Assembly (NCBI RefSeq): GCF_023023025.1
Contig: NZ_CP095481.1
Location: forward strand, 7,825,001 to 7,889,000
Origin: Amycolatopsis sp. WQ 127309
Lineage (GTDB): Bacteria; Actinomycetota; Actinomycetes; Mycobacteriales; Pseudonocardiaceae
DNA: 64,000 bases
Direction: 5' to 3'
Shown here: positions 1-8,174 of the stretch, piece after piece
How positions within the stretch are numbered: position 1 is the stretch's first letter
Layout of the letters: each line of letters opens with the position of its first letter
Notes under the pieces: model-generated
Seen by the model: the letters and a program-made list of their open reading frames with translations, nothing else
Database searches by the model: none
Told to the model about the DNA's origin: nothing
Made by a program: the position numbers and the translations under genes

Positions 1-265
1 GCCACATCTGCGCGCCGTTGAAGATCAGCGCGGCGGGCAGCACCAGCGCGACGATCACCGCGATCGCCGCCAGCAGCACGGCGACGATCGGGGTCAGCCA
101 CTCGAGGTGCAGGGCCTCGCGCAGCAGCCAGGCGCCGGTCAGCAGCAACGCGACCCCGAGCCAGACGGCGTTCCCGAGCCGGCGCGGTTCGCGCGCGAGC
201 CGGATCAGGAAGACGAGCAGCGCGACACCGGCGGCCAAGGGCAGCGCGGCTCCGGCGAAGTTCAC
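1..265 (-). CDS. Membrane protein N-terminus, possibly YdcF/DUF218 family (truncated by window edge)
   Basis: A minus-strand frame opens at GTG 263-265 and stays open to base 1, giving 88 codons. The peptide starts MNFAGAALPLAAGVALLVFL and has three hydrophobic stretches separated by a short basic loop (RLAREPRRLG), so it is an integral membrane protein. The layout and the phrase LIFNGAQMW near the cut resemble the membrane-anchored front part of actinobacterial YdcF-like (DUF218) proteins, whose catalytic domain would lie outside the window. That family call is tentative; the reading frame itself looks real from its composition. Its start lies about 100 bases from the end of the catalase gene, with a terminator hairpin between them. 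Confidence 0.5.
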   Translation of the reverse strand, partial: MNFAGAALPLAAGVALLVFLIRLAREPRRLGNAVWLGVALLLTGAWLLREALHLEWLTPIVAVLLAAIAVIVALVLPAALIFNGAQMW

Positions 266-331
266 CCGGCCTCCCCTGACTGTTCCCCCACGAGGAAGTC
301 AACGTAGCCGAGGGACTCCGGGGCCGCGAAC

Positions 332-365
332 CGGGGCGAGTCACCCGGGAGAGTGACTCGCCCCG
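332..365 (-). terminator. Hairpin terminator downstream of catalase
   Basis: Perfect 13-base inverted repeat CGGGGCGAGTCAC / GTGACTCGCCCCG with an 8-base loop, starting 5 bases past the catalase stop codon. There is no U-tract, which is usual for actinobacterial terminators. Confidence 0.7.
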
Positions 366-369
366 TTCG

Positions 370-1893
370 TCAGGCCTTCTTCTGCATGCTCGACCGGGCG
401 GGGTTCGCCTGCTTCGCCGCCTTCGGGTCCTTCTCGTCGGCCTTGGCGCGGACGCCCGACTCGATCCGGTCGCCGATGTCCTTGTCGACGTTGCGCCAGT
501 AGTCGAAGGCGCGCTGCAGCACCGGCTCGGTGACGCCGTTGAGCAGGTGACCCACGACGTTGTCGACGAACCGCTCGCGGCCGGCGTCGTCGAAGACCTC
601 ACGGATCATCGTGCCGGCCTGGCCCCAGTCGTCGTCCTCCTCGCGCAGCGTGTACGCCGTGCGGACCATGTCGCCGTCGGTGTGCCAGCCCGCCGGCCGG
701 CCGTACTTCGCGACATCGGCGTGCGGGCCGCTCTTGGAGTTCGGCGCGTACACCGGGTCGGCGACCTTGGTGTAGCGCATCGCGCCGTCCTTGCTGTAGC
801 TGTGCACCGGCGACACGGGCGCGTTGACCGGCAGCTGCTTGTAGTTCGCGCCGATCCGGTAGCGGTGCGCGTCCGGGTAGGAGAACAGCCGGCCCAGCAG
901 CATCTTGTCCGGGCTCGCGCCGATCCCCGGCACCAGGTTGCTCGGCTCGAACGCGGCCTGCTCGATCTCGGTGTGGTGGTCGGTCGGGTTCCGGTCCAGC
1001 GTCATCCGGCCGACGTCGATGAGCGGGTAGTCGGCGTGCGGCCACACCTTCGTGAGGTCGAACGGGTTGAACCGGTAGGTCTTGGCGTCCTCGAACGGCA
1101 TGACCTGGACCTTGAGCGTCCAGCTGGGATGGTCGCCGGCCTCGATCGACTCGTACAGGTCGCGCGTGTGGTAGTCGGTGTCGGCGGCGGCCATCTGGTC
1201 GGCCTCGTCCTGGGTGAAGGTCTCGACACCCTGGTCGGTCTTGAAGTGGTACTTCACCCAGAAGCGCTCACCGCCGGCGTTGACCCACATGTAGGTGTGC
1301 GAGCTGTAGCCGTTCATGTGGCGCCAGGTCCGCGGGATGCCGCGGTCGCCCATCAGCCACGTCACCTGGTGCGCCGACTCCGGCGACAGCGTCCAGAAGT
1401 CCCACTGCATGTCGTGGTCGCGCAGGTTGTTGTCGGCGCGGCGCTTCTGCGAGCGGATGAAGTGCTGGAACTTCAACGGGTCGCGCAGGAAGAACACCGG
1501 GGTGTTGTTCCCGACCATGTCGTAGTTGCCTTCGCTGGTGTAGAACTTGACCGCGAAGCCGCGCGGGTCGCGCCAGGTGTCGGGGCTGCCCCGCTCGCCG
1601 GCGACGGTGGAGAACCGGATCAGCAGGTCGGTCTTCGTCCCCGGCTGGAACACCGCGGCCTTCGTGTACGCGCTGACGTCGCCGGTCACCTCGAACCGCC
1701 CGAAGGCACCACTGCCTTTGGCGTGCGGCTGCCGCTCGGGGACGCGCTCGCGGTTGAACTGCGCCATCTGCTCGATGAGGTAGTTGTCGTGCAGCAGGAT
1801 CGGGCCGTCCGCCCCGACGGTGAGCGAGTGTTCGTCGCTTTCGACGGGAATGCCGGCGTCGGTGGTGGTCGGTTCGGGATGGATCTGCGTCAC
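370..1893 (-). CDS. katA: Monofunctional haem catalase
   Basis: Degrades hydrogen peroxide to water and oxygen in the cytoplasm. The 507-residue protein has the small-subunit clade length. The catalytic His lies in [10 protein letters not shown] (about residue 57), the active-site Asn in [12 protein letters not shown], and the proximal haem Tyr in [12 protein letters not shown] (about residue 337). The start is GTG 1893 ([10 protein letters not shown]); the frame stays open far upstream, but there it runs through the Fur gene in another frame, so the longer form is rejected. The start overlaps the Fur stop (GTGA), implying translational coupling and control by that regulator, as in the Streptomyces catR-catA arrangement. 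Confidence 0.95.
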   Translation of the reverse strand: MTQIHPEPTTTDAGIPVESDEHSLTVGADGPILLHDNYLIEQMAQFNRERVPERQPHAKGSGAFGRFEVTGDVSAYTKAAVFQPGTKTDLLIRFSTVAGERGSPDTWRDPRGFAVKFYTSEGNYDMVGNNTPVFFLRDPLKFQHFIRSQKRRADNNLRDHDMQWDFWTLSPESAHQVTWLMGDRGIPRTWRHMNGYSSHTYMWVNAGGERFWVKYHFKTDQGVETFTQDEADQMAAADTDYHTRDLYESIEAGDHPSWTLKVQVMPFEDAKTYRFNPFDLTKVWPHADYPLIDVGRMTLDRNPTDHHTEIEQAAFEPSNLVPGIGASPDKMLLGRLFSYPDAHRYRIGANYKQLPVNAPVSPVHSYSKDGAMRYTKVADPVYAPNSKSGPHADVAKYGRPAGWHTDGDMVRTAYTLREEDDDWGQAGTMIREVFDDAGRERFVDNVVGHLLNGVTEPVLQRAFDYWRNVDKDIGDRIESGVRAKADEKDPKAAKQANPARSSMQKKA

Positions 1894-2327
1894 TGCGGTC
1901 CTCTTTCTGCGTGGTGGTTCGCGGCGCACCCGGGGCAGAAGCCCCAGAACACCACTTCCGCCTCGTCGATGGTGAAGCCGTGCCCGGTGCCGGGGGTGAG
2001 GCAGGGTGTGGCGCCGACCGCGCAGTCGACGTCCTCGGTCCGCCCGCACCCGCGGCACACGACGTGGTGGTGGTTGTCCCCGGCTCGCCGCTCGAACCGG
2101 GCGGGGTGCCCGGGCAGCTCGATCCGCCGGATCAGGCCGGCTTCCGTGCACGCGCCCAGGACGTCGTAGATCGCCTGGGTGGACACGGAGTCCAGCATGG
2201 CGCGGACGCCGGTGCCGATGGCGTCCACAGTGGAATGAGGGTGCTGCGCCAGCCAGGTCAGCACCGCCCGCCGGGGCGCGGTTACCCGCAGACCCGCCGC
2301 TCGTAACATGCCGGCCGCATCGCTCAT
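1890..2327 (-). CDS. Fur-family peroxide or metal regulator (CatR/FurA-like)
   Basis: A 145-residue repressor with an N-terminal winged helix ([20 protein letters not shown] is the recognition region) and a C-terminal dimerisation and metal domain. Metal-site residues are visible in [17 protein letters not shown] and in the C-terminal CPGCAANHH, so both CxxC pairs of the structural zinc site are intact. It is co-transcribed with catalase by a GTGA overlap. In actinobacteria this pairing normally means peroxide-sensing autoregulation (CatR or FurA type); that role is inferred from context. A dyad upstream at 2352-2369 is a candidate binding site. Confidence 0.9.
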   Translation of the reverse strand: MSDAAGMLRAAGLRVTAPRRAVLTWLAQHPHSTVDAIGTGVRAMLDSVSTQAIYDVLGACTEAGLIRRIELPGHPARFERRAGDNHHHVVCRGCGRTEDVDCAVGATPCLTPGTGHGFTIDEAEVVFWGFCPGCAANHHAERGPQ

Positions 2328-2351
2328 GACTCCCCACCGTGCGCCTGTTTC

Positions 2352-2369
2352 TGGACTGGGTCAAGTCCA
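2352..2369. promoter_or_regulatory. Candidate Fur/CatR operator
   Basis: Inverted repeat TGGACT-6-AGTCCA, 25 bases upstream of the Fur start and in the gap shared with the divergent phosphoesterase gene. A perfect dyad at the expected position of an autoregulatory site. Assignment to this regulator is inference. Confidence 0.45.
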
Positions 2370-2434
2370 CGGAAGGACGGTTTCGAAGGGGTGAAACCGG
2401 GTACACGCCAGGAACTTCTGGCATCGTGAGCGGG

Positions 2435-2788
2435 ATGGAAGACCTGCGCCCGGCGTTCGTGCTCCACGAGCACTGGCGGCCCCGGCACCACTTCGACCTG
2501 CGCTTGGAGGAGAACGGCGTGCTGCGGTCGTGGGCCGTCCCGCGCGGCCTGCCGCCGACCTCGGGCGCCAACCGGCTCGCGGTTGCCGTGCCCGACCACG
2601 CGATGGATCACCTCGGCTACGAGGACGAGCACAAGAAGGTCGCCGACACCGGCTGGTGGGAGGAGCACGACCGCACGCCCAAGCGAATGCTGTTCACGCT
2701 GCACGGCCGGGAAGGTGACGTCCGTTACGCGTTGATCGACACGGGCCGCGACTGGCTGCTGCACCGGACCAAGGACCAGCCCGCCTAG
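2435..2788 (+). CDS. Free-standing LigD-type 3'-phosphoesterase domain protein
   Basis: A 117-residue single-domain protein. [18 protein letters not shown] and [11 protein letters not shown] match the histidine/arginine-rich core of the PE domain of bacterial NHEJ ligase LigD, which trims 3'-phosphate and ribonucleotide ends. Here it stands alone with no polymerase or ligase domain and no ku gene nearby. The start is taken at ATG 2435, where family similarity begins; in-frame starts at 2339 and 2426 would add unmatched residues. Its stop codon overlaps the convergent TetR stop within one CTAG. Known stand-alone PE homologues support an end-processing role, but the partner here is unknown. Confidence 0.8.
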   Translation: MEDLRPAFVLHEHWRPRHHFDLRLEENGVLRSWAVPRGLPPTSGANRLAVAVPDHAMDHLGYEDEHKKVADTGWWEEHDRTPKRMLFTLHGREGDVRYALIDTGRDWLLHRTKDQPA

Positions 2789-3393
2789 CCCGGCAGCCCC
2801 TTCTCGATGAGCGTGAAGCAGGCGTCGATCCACGTCGCGGCGCCGTCGTCGGGGATGCGGCCGCGGACGTCGGAGCTGGTCAGCACCCGGAACGGGGTGA
2901 TCAGCAACGCCGCCGCCGCGCGCGTGGCCGGGTCGAACGGGGAGCCGCCCGCCTCGGTCGCGAGCGTGGCCGCGAGGCGCTGCTCGTAGCGTTCCCACAT
3001 CAGCTGCAGCCGGCTGTGCAGCGCCGGGTTCTCGCCGATCAGCCGCGCGAACGCGACGATGCCCTCGGAGTCGTCGCCGGGCAGCGTCCCGTCGATGAGC
3101 TCGTGGGCCAGGCGGCGGACCGCCTCGGCGGGCGAGGTGCCCGCCGGGCGGCCGGCCAGCCGCTGCTCGATCCGGTCGAGCAGGGAGTACTCGTCGGCGA
3201 AGACGAGGTCCTCCTTGCTGTCGAAGTAGACGAACAACGTCTTCACCGACACGTCGGAGGCCCCGGCGACCTCGGCGACGGTCACCTGGTCGAAGCCGCG
3301 CTCCCGGAACATCCGCTCGGCGTTGGCGGCCAGCGTCTCGCGGGTCAGGCGCTTCTTGCGCTCCCGCAGTCCTTCGCGCGGCTCCTCGGTCAT
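2785..3393 (-). CDS. TetR-family transcriptional regulator
   Basis: A 202-residue repressor. The N-terminal helix-turn-helix is TVAEVAGASDVSVKTLFVYF (about residues 38-57), followed by a divergent ligand-binding domain ending in a typical TetR C-terminal helix bundle. It lies 32 bases downstream of an MFS exporter on the same strand, so the two are probably co-transcribed and it probably represses the exporter; ligand unknown. A GTAA-5-TTAC dyad upstream of the exporter is a candidate operator. Confidence 0.88.
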   Translation of the reverse strand: MTEEPREGLRERKKRLTRETLAANAERMFRERGFDQVTVAEVAGASDVSVKTLFVYFDSKEDLVFADEYSLLDRIEQRLAGRPAGTSPAEAVRRLAHELIDGTLPGDDSEGIVAFARLIGENPALHSRLQLMWERYEQRLAATLATEAGGSPFDPATRAAAALLITPFRVLTSSDVRGRIPDDGAATWIDACFTLIEKGLPG

Positions 3394-3425
3394 GCCCTCA
3401 CCCTTTCACAGGCAGCCGGAAACGA

Positions 3426-4835
3426 TCAGTACTCGGGCGCTTCGGCCGTGCCGTCGGCGATTTCGCGCATCTCTTCCGACAGCGGCTTCTCCCGCATGAC
3501 CAGCGCGAGCACCAGCATCACGGCCGCGATCGGGACGGTGCCGAGGAAGACGACCGAGAAGCCGTGCGCGGTGGCCGCGCCGGCCGAGGTGAGGATCGCG
3601 CCGAACACCGCGGCGCCGAACCCGCCGCCGACGCTCTTGAAGAAGTTCAGCGCGCCGGTGGCGACGCCCAGGTCCCGGTAGGCGACGGCGTTCTGCCCGG
3701 CCAGCAGCGAAACCTGGACGAAGAACCCGATCCCGGCGCCGGCCAGGACCAGCGGCGCGATCAGCCACGGCGAGGACGGCGCCGCCGCGAGCCACGCCAT
3801 CGACGGGCCGGTCAGCAGGGCGCCGATGACGGGGTAGCGCTTGTAGCGGCCGGTCTTCGCGATCACCGGCCCGGCCACCGCGGTCGCCGCGACCAGGCCG
3901 ACCAGGAGCGGGATCACGTACAGCCCGGCGGTGAACGCCGACGCGTGCCGCACGGTCTGCAGGAACAGCGGGACGTAGAGCATCGCCACGAACAGCACCA
4001 GCGTCGAGAGGAAGAACTGGACGGCGGAGATCACGAAGACGCCGTTGCGGAACATCGGCAGCGGCGTGATCGGCTCCGCGGCCCGGCGCTCGGCGAGGAC
4101 GTAGCCCACGAGCGACACGACGGCGACGGCGATCAGCGCGAGCACCGGCGTGGTGGTCCACCCGCGGTCCGGCCCGAGCGTCGCCACCAGCAGCACCGCC
4201 GTGGTCGCCACGGTGACGAGGATCCCGCCGAGGACGTCGACCCGGCCGCGGCCGACCGGCTTCGGCAGGTGCAGGCGCGCGGCGATGGCGATGATCGCGA
4301 CGACGCCGACCGGGACGTTGACGTAGAAGATCCACCGCCACGACAGCGCGTCGGAGAACAGGCCGCCGAGGAACGGCCCGGCGATCAGCGCGAGCGTCGC
4401 GACGACGCCGAGCAAAGACTGGTAGCGGCCGCGTTCCCGGGCCGGCACGACGTCGCCGATGATGGCCATGACCAGCGAGTTCAGCCCGCCACCACCGATG
4501 CCCTGCAGGGCGCGGAAGGCGATCAGCAGGCCGAGGGAGTTCGCGGCGCCGGCGAGCACCGACCCCACCAGGAAGATCACGACGCTCAGGAGGAACACCG
4601 GTTTGCGGCCGTGGAGGTCGCCGAGCTTGCCGAACAGCAGCGTGGTGACGGCGCTGGTCAGCAGGTAGGCGGTGGCGATCCACGACGCGCCGCCGACGTC
4701 GCCCAGGTCACGGGCGATGCTCGGCAGGGCGGTGGCGACGATCGTCTGGTCGAGGTTGGAGATGAACAGCACGAGCATGAGCGGGACGAGCAGCACCCCG
4801 ACGCGGGTGCCCTTCCCGGTCGCGAGGTCTGGCAT
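3426..4835 (-). CDS. MFS drug:H+ antiporter, DHA2 (14-TM) family
   Basis: A 469-residue polytopic inner-membrane exporter. Family signatures are SNLDQTIVATALPSIARDLG in TM1 and the loop-2/3 motif GKLGDLHGRKPVF; later hydrophobic blocks are consistent with 14 membrane helices. The start is ATG 4835 because it follows GAAGGAG at a good distance; an in-frame ATG at 4853 lacks this. It probably exports toxic or antibiotic-like compounds using the proton gradient. The adjacent downstream TetR gene suggests ligand-induced expression. Confidence 0.9.
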   Translation of the reverse strand: MPDLATGKGTRVGVLLVPLMLVLFISNLDQTIVATALPSIARDLGDVGGASWIATAYLLTSAVTTLLFGKLGDLHGRKPVFLLSVVIFLVGSVLAGAANSLGLLIAFRALQGIGGGGLNSLVMAIIGDVVPARERGRYQSLLGVVATLALIAGPFLGGLFSDALSWRWIFYVNVPVGVVAIIAIAARLHLPKPVGRGRVDVLGGILVTVATTAVLLVATLGPDRGWTTTPVLALIAVAVVSLVGYVLAERRAAEPITPLPMFRNGVFVISAVQFFLSTLVLFVAMLYVPLFLQTVRHASAFTAGLYVIPLLVGLVAATAVAGPVIAKTGRYKRYPVIGALLTGPSMAWLAAAPSSPWLIAPLVLAGAGIGFFVQVSLLAGQNAVAYRDLGVATGALNFFKSVGGGFGAAVFGAILTSAGAATAHGFSVVFLGTVPIAAVMLVLALVMREKPLSEEMREIADGTAEAPEY

Positions 4836-4875
4836 GGCGGTCTCCTTCGGCATCGAACTTCAGCGATGCTCAAAG

Positions 4876-4888
4876 GTAACTCACTTAC
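4876..4888. promoter_or_regulatory. Candidate TetR operator upstream of the exporter
   Basis: GTAACTCACTTAC, a 13-base imperfect dyad (GTAA/TTAC arms), about 40 bases upstream of the exporter start. The substring ACTTACGC recurs at 4933-4940 inside the end of the neighbouring gene. Confidence 0.4.
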
Positions 4889-4903
4889 GCTTTATCAGGA
4901 TGT

Positions 4904-5635
4904 CTAGTGTGACGCAGGCGATAACGAAAGTGACTTACGCATTGTGGGCGTGGTCGCCGCGCGGTGCGCCCAGACGCCGAGGACGGCGAGCAGGGCGATC
5001 TCGAGGAGCATCATCAGGCGTTCGACCAGGCCGGTCGCCACGGTCGGCAGGTGGCCGCCGAGCACGACGTTCACCGCGAACGGGACGATGAACGGCAGGT
5101 AGAACGGGATCGCGGCCAGCGCCAGCCGGCGCGACCAGGTGGCGAAGCGGCGCCAGCGCGGGTCGTCGCGGTGCCGCCGCCCCAGCGCCCAGCCGACGAC
5201 CGGCAGGCTGAGGCACGTCACGGCGGAGGCGTAGAGGTGGATCTTGCCGGTGGTGGTGATGGCCCCGCCCTGCGGATCCTTCGCGAAGATCGCGACGGTG
5301 AGCAGGCTGACGCACCAGAGCGCCTTCGCCGCGACGAGCGCCGGGTTGGCCAGCAGGCCGCGGCGGTAGAGCGCGACGAGCAGCAAGGCCGAGCCGGTGC
5401 TGGTGAGGATCAACGCGCCGTCCCACATCCAGCGGCCGGGAACCAGGGCGTAGTCACTGAGCATCGCGGTGACCGGATCGAGCGGCGCGAGCCGCCGATC
5501 GAGGTGCAGCACGGCGAGCAGGACGACGGCCGCGGCGAACGCGGCCTGCGCACCGGGCACGAGCAGCCGGGCGCGAAGGGAAAGGTGGGTCGGTGCGGGG
5601 GCCAGCATGCCTAGGTTCACTCCGGGGACGCTCAA
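4904..5635 (-). CDS. DUF998-family integral membrane protein
   Basis: A 243-residue protein with about six hydrophobic segments. The family-typical phrase LSDYALVPGRWMWDGAL follows the first segment, and LGRRHRDDPRWRR forms a cytoplasmic basic loop. DUF998 proteins are of unknown function and are common in actinobacteria. An internal ATG (MLAPAPTHL) about nine codons in is a possible alternative start. It lies upstream of the MFS-TetR pair on the same strand, but the roughly 70-base gap contains the exporter's own candidate operator, so it is probably a separate unit. Confidence 0.75.
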   Translation of the reverse strand: MSVPGVNLGMLAPAPTHLSLRARLLVPGAQAAFAAAVVLLAVLHLDRRLAPLDPVTAMLSDYALVPGRWMWDGALILTSTGSALLLVALYRRGLLANPALVAAKALWCVSLLTVAIFAKDPQGGAITTTGKIHLYASAVTCLSLPVVGWALGRRHRDDPRWRRFATWSRRLALAAIPFYLPFIVPFAVNVVLGGHLPTVATGLVERLMMLLEIALLAVLGVWAHRAATTPTMRKSLSLSPASH

Positions 5636-5740
5636 CGGGTTCAGGCGAAGTCGGCGACGCTACCCGTGACCATTCCGTGACCATCGCAGACGCGCCCACG
5701 CTGTGACCGACCCCACTCCCGGCGCCTCGGCCCGACCCGA

Positions 5741-5768
5741 AGCGGCACTTTCACGTGAAAGTGCCGCT
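5741..5768. repeat. Perfect 28-base intergenic palindrome
   Basis: Bases 5741-5754 (AGCGGCACTTTCAC) are followed directly by their exact reverse complement with no loop. A second, imperfect dyad (CTTTCCCCGGGAAAG) follows within about 30 bases, reusing the same ACTTTC words. The position just past the NAD kinase stop (5807) allows a terminator role, but the perfect, loop-free symmetry looks more like a dispersed REP-type element. Confidence 0.7.
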
Positions 5769-5806
5769 TTGTTCCGCACACTCGCACTTTCCCCGGGAAA
5801 GATGCG

Positions 5807-6673
5807 TCAGTGGTCGCCGTCCTGGGGGATCTCCGCCGAGTCCGTGAGGCGCAGCTTGCGGCGCGCCCGCTGGTAGAACGTCGTCATGCCGAGGCGGACC
5901 ACCCGAGCCGCGCTCGGGCGGCCTCGCAGGTCCAAGCGATCGCCCGGGTTGACGTAGCCCGCGACCTGGCCGTCCACCTCCACCGCGAGGCGGCCGCTCG
6001 TCGGGAGGACCTCCAGCGCCACCGTGTCGCGCACCGAGAGCACCACGCCCCGGCTGTACGCCGAGTGCGGTGCCGCCGGCGTCACCAGCAGGGCCTCCAC
6101 CGACGGGCTCGTGATCGGGCCGCCCGCGGAGAAGCTGTACGCCGTCGAGCCGGTCGGGGTCGCGACGATCACCGCGTCCGCCGAGTAGCTCACGAACGGC
6201 TGGCCGTTGACGCGCACCGCGACGACCGCGCTGCCGTCGCCGGGGACGCGGACCACCGCGATGTCGTTGAACGCCGTGATCCGCTGGCCGTCGAACACGG
6301 CGTCGACGGCCAGGCGCGGCTCCACCGTGAACTCGTTGCCGTCGATCGCCGACAGCGCGCCCGGCAGGTCCGGCACGTCGACCTCGGCGAGGAACCCGAG
6401 CTTGCCCAGGTTCACCCCGAGCACCGGCGCGCGCTGCCCGTCGGCCAGCCGCATGGCGCGCAGCATCGTGCCGTCGCCACCCAGGCTGACCAGCAGGTCC
6501 GAGCGGCGGCCCAGCTCCTCCGACGTCACGCCGACGGCGGCGCACTTCAGCCGGACGATCTCGTCGGCGATGCCGAGGATCTCGATGCCGCGGTTCCCGG
6601 CCCAGCCGAGCACCGCCTCGACGGCGGCCGCGGAGTCGCGGCGGGGGTGCAGGACCAGGCCCGCGCTGTGCAT
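5807..6673 (-). CDS. nadK: NAD kinase
   Basis: Phosphorylates NAD+ to NADP+ in the cytoplasm using ATP or polyphosphate. The 288-residue length is typical. Diagnostic motifs are all present: LGGDGTMLRAMR (about residue 64), VNLGKLGFLAEV, and the conserved PTGSTAYSFSAGGPI. Transcription ends towards the palindrome at 5741. It may be the second NAD kinase of the genome, since actinobacteria often keep a main copy in the tlyA-recN region, which is not seen here. Confidence 0.93.
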   Translation of the reverse strand: MHSAGLVLHPRRDSAAAVEAVLGWAGNRGIEILGIADEIVRLKCAAVGVTSEELGRRSDLLVSLGGDGTMLRAMRLADGQRAPVLGVNLGKLGFLAEVDVPDLPGALSAIDGNEFTVEPRLAVDAVFDGQRITAFNDIAVVRVPGDGSAVVAVRVNGQPFVSYSADAVIVATPTGSTAYSFSAGGPITSPSVEALLVTPAAPHSAYSRGVVLSVRDTVALEVLPTSGRLAVEVDGQVAGYVNPGDRLDLRGRPSAARVVRLGMTTFYQRARRKLRLTDSAEIPQDGDH

Positions 6674-6719
6674 CAGCGGGCCCGGCGGGGCGAAGGCGTC
6701 ATGCGCCCAGTCTGCACGC

Positions 6720-8174
6720 TCAGGCGGGCCGCCGCGAGAACCGCAGCGCGCCGTCGTCGATCCGGCCGTGCCGCAGCTTGACGACGTCGTGCGCGTAGCT
6801 CATGCCGAGCGTCCACGGCGCCCGCGACCCGGCCTTCGGGAACGCGTCGATCGCCCGCAGCACGTACCCGGCGTCGAAGTCGAGCAGCGGCCGCTCGGTG
6901 ACCGCCGGGTCGTCGTTCACCGGGACGGCCTGGTCCTGCCCGGTCCGGTCGAGGTGACGCAGCAGCCGCACGACGTACTCGCCGACGAGGTCGGCCTTGA
7001 GCGTCCACGACGCGTTCGTGTAGCCGATGGTGAACGCGAAGTTCGGCACGCCGCTGAGCATCATCCCCTTGTACGCCATCGTTTCCGGCAGCTTGACGAC
7101 GTGCCCGTCGACGGCCAGCTCGATGCCGCCGAAGGCCAGCAGCCGCAGCCCGGTGGCCGACACGACGACGTCCGCTTCGAGCTCGTCGCCGGACTCCAGC
7201 CGGATCCCGGTCATCGTGAACGAGGCGATCCGGTCGGTGACGATCGAGGCGTCGCCGTGCTTGATCGAGCGGAACAGGTCGCCGTCCGGCACCAGGCAGA
7301 GCCGCTGGTCCCACGGCTGGTACTTCGGCTTGAAGTGGGTGTCGATGGCGTACCCGGGCGGCAGCTGCTTCATCGCGGCCTTGCGGATCATCGCCTTCAC
7401 CACGCCTGGGCGGCGCCGGCTGAGCTGGTAGATCAGCGTACTCACGGCGACGTTCTTCCAGCGCGCGATGGGGTAGGCCAGCTTCGGCCCGAGCAGGCCG
7501 CGCAGCCGGTTGGCCAGCGCGTCCTCCGACGGCAGCGACAGGATGTAGGTGGGGGAGCGCTGCAGCATGGTGACGTGCTCGGCGCGGTCGGTCATCGCCG
7601 GCACGAGCGTCACGGCCGTCGCGCCGCTGCCGATCACGACGACCTTCTTGCCCGCGTAGTCGAGGTCCTCGGGCCAGTGCTGCGGGTGCACCACGGTGCC
7701 GCCGAACTCCTCGACGCCGGGGAACCGCGGGGTGTGGCCGCCTTCGTAGTCGTAATAACCGCTGCACAGGTACAGGAACTTCGCCGTGAAGCGGACGGGC
7801 TCGCCGCCGTGCGTCGCCTCGACCGTCCACACCGCGTCCTCTGTGGACCATTCCGCGCGGACCACCTTGTGCCCGAAGCGGATGTGCCGGTCGATGCCCG
7901 CCTCGGTCGCGGTGTCGCGGACGTACTGCAGGATCGACGGCCCGTCGGCGATGGCCTTCTCGCTGGTCCACGGCCGGAACCGGTAGCCGAGCGTCTGCAT
8001 GTCCGAGTCGGACCGCACGCCTGGGTAGCGGAACAGGTCCCACGTGCCGCCGATGGCGTCGCGCGCCTCGAGGATCGTGTACGTCTTGCGCGGGAACGCT
8101 TCCCGCAGGTGGTGGGCGGCACCGACGCCGGACAGCCCGGCCCCGACGATCAGCACGTCGACGTGCTCGGTCAT
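6720..8174 (-). CDS. ethA: FAD-dependent Baeyer-Villiger monooxygenase, EthA/MymA family
   Basis: Inserts oxygen next to ketones, giving esters or lactones, using NADPH and FAD; EthA of Mycobacterium tuberculosis also activates ethionamide. The 484-residue protein opens with VDVLIVGAGLSGVG (FAD Rossmann), continues with GGTWDLFRYPGVRSDSDM, carries the BVMO fingerprint FGGTVVHPQHWP (about residue 155) and a second Rossmann VVVIGSGATAVT. Similarity to EthA runs to the C-terminus (IDDGALRFSRRPA). It is the last gene of an operon with P450, hydrolase and SDR; its ATG overlaps the SDR stop (ATGA). The order recalls the mycobacterial mymA operon (monooxygenase, LipR hydrolase, SadH SDR). Confidence 0.9.
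   Translation of the reverse strand: MTEHVDVLIVGAGLSGVGAAHHLREAFPRKTYTILEARDAIGGTWDLFRYPGVRSDSDMQTLGYRFRPWTSEKAIADGPSILQYVRDTATEAGIDRHIRFGHKVVRAEWSTEDAVWTVEATHGGEPVRFTAKFLYLCSGYYDYEGGHTPRFPGVEEFGGTVVHPQHWPEDLDYAGKKVVVIGSGATAVTLVPAMTDRAEHVTMLQRSPTYILSLPSEDALANRLRGLLGPKLAYPIARWKNVAVSTLIYQLSRRRPGVVKAMIRKAAMKQLPPGYAIDTHFKPKYQPWDQRLCLVPDGDLFRSIKHGDASIVTDRIASFTMTGIRLESGDELEADVVVSATGLRLLAFGGIELAVDGHVVKLPETMAYKGMMLSGVPNFAFTIGYTNASWTLKADLVGEYVVRLLRHLDRTGQDQAVPVNDDPAVTERPLLDFDAGYVLRAIDAFPKAGSRAPWTLGMSYAHDVVKLRHGRIDDGALRFSRRPA

Noticed and set aside
547..2169. 540-codon plus-strand open frame across catalase and Fur
   Set aside because: Antisense to two well-matched genes; composition is the Arg/Val/Asp/Gly mix typical of GC-rich shadow frames and no family motif is present.
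4883..4940. ACTTACGC direct repeat as a second TetR site
   Set aside because: The second copy lies inside the last codons of the DUF998 gene and lacks the dyad, so it is probably chance.
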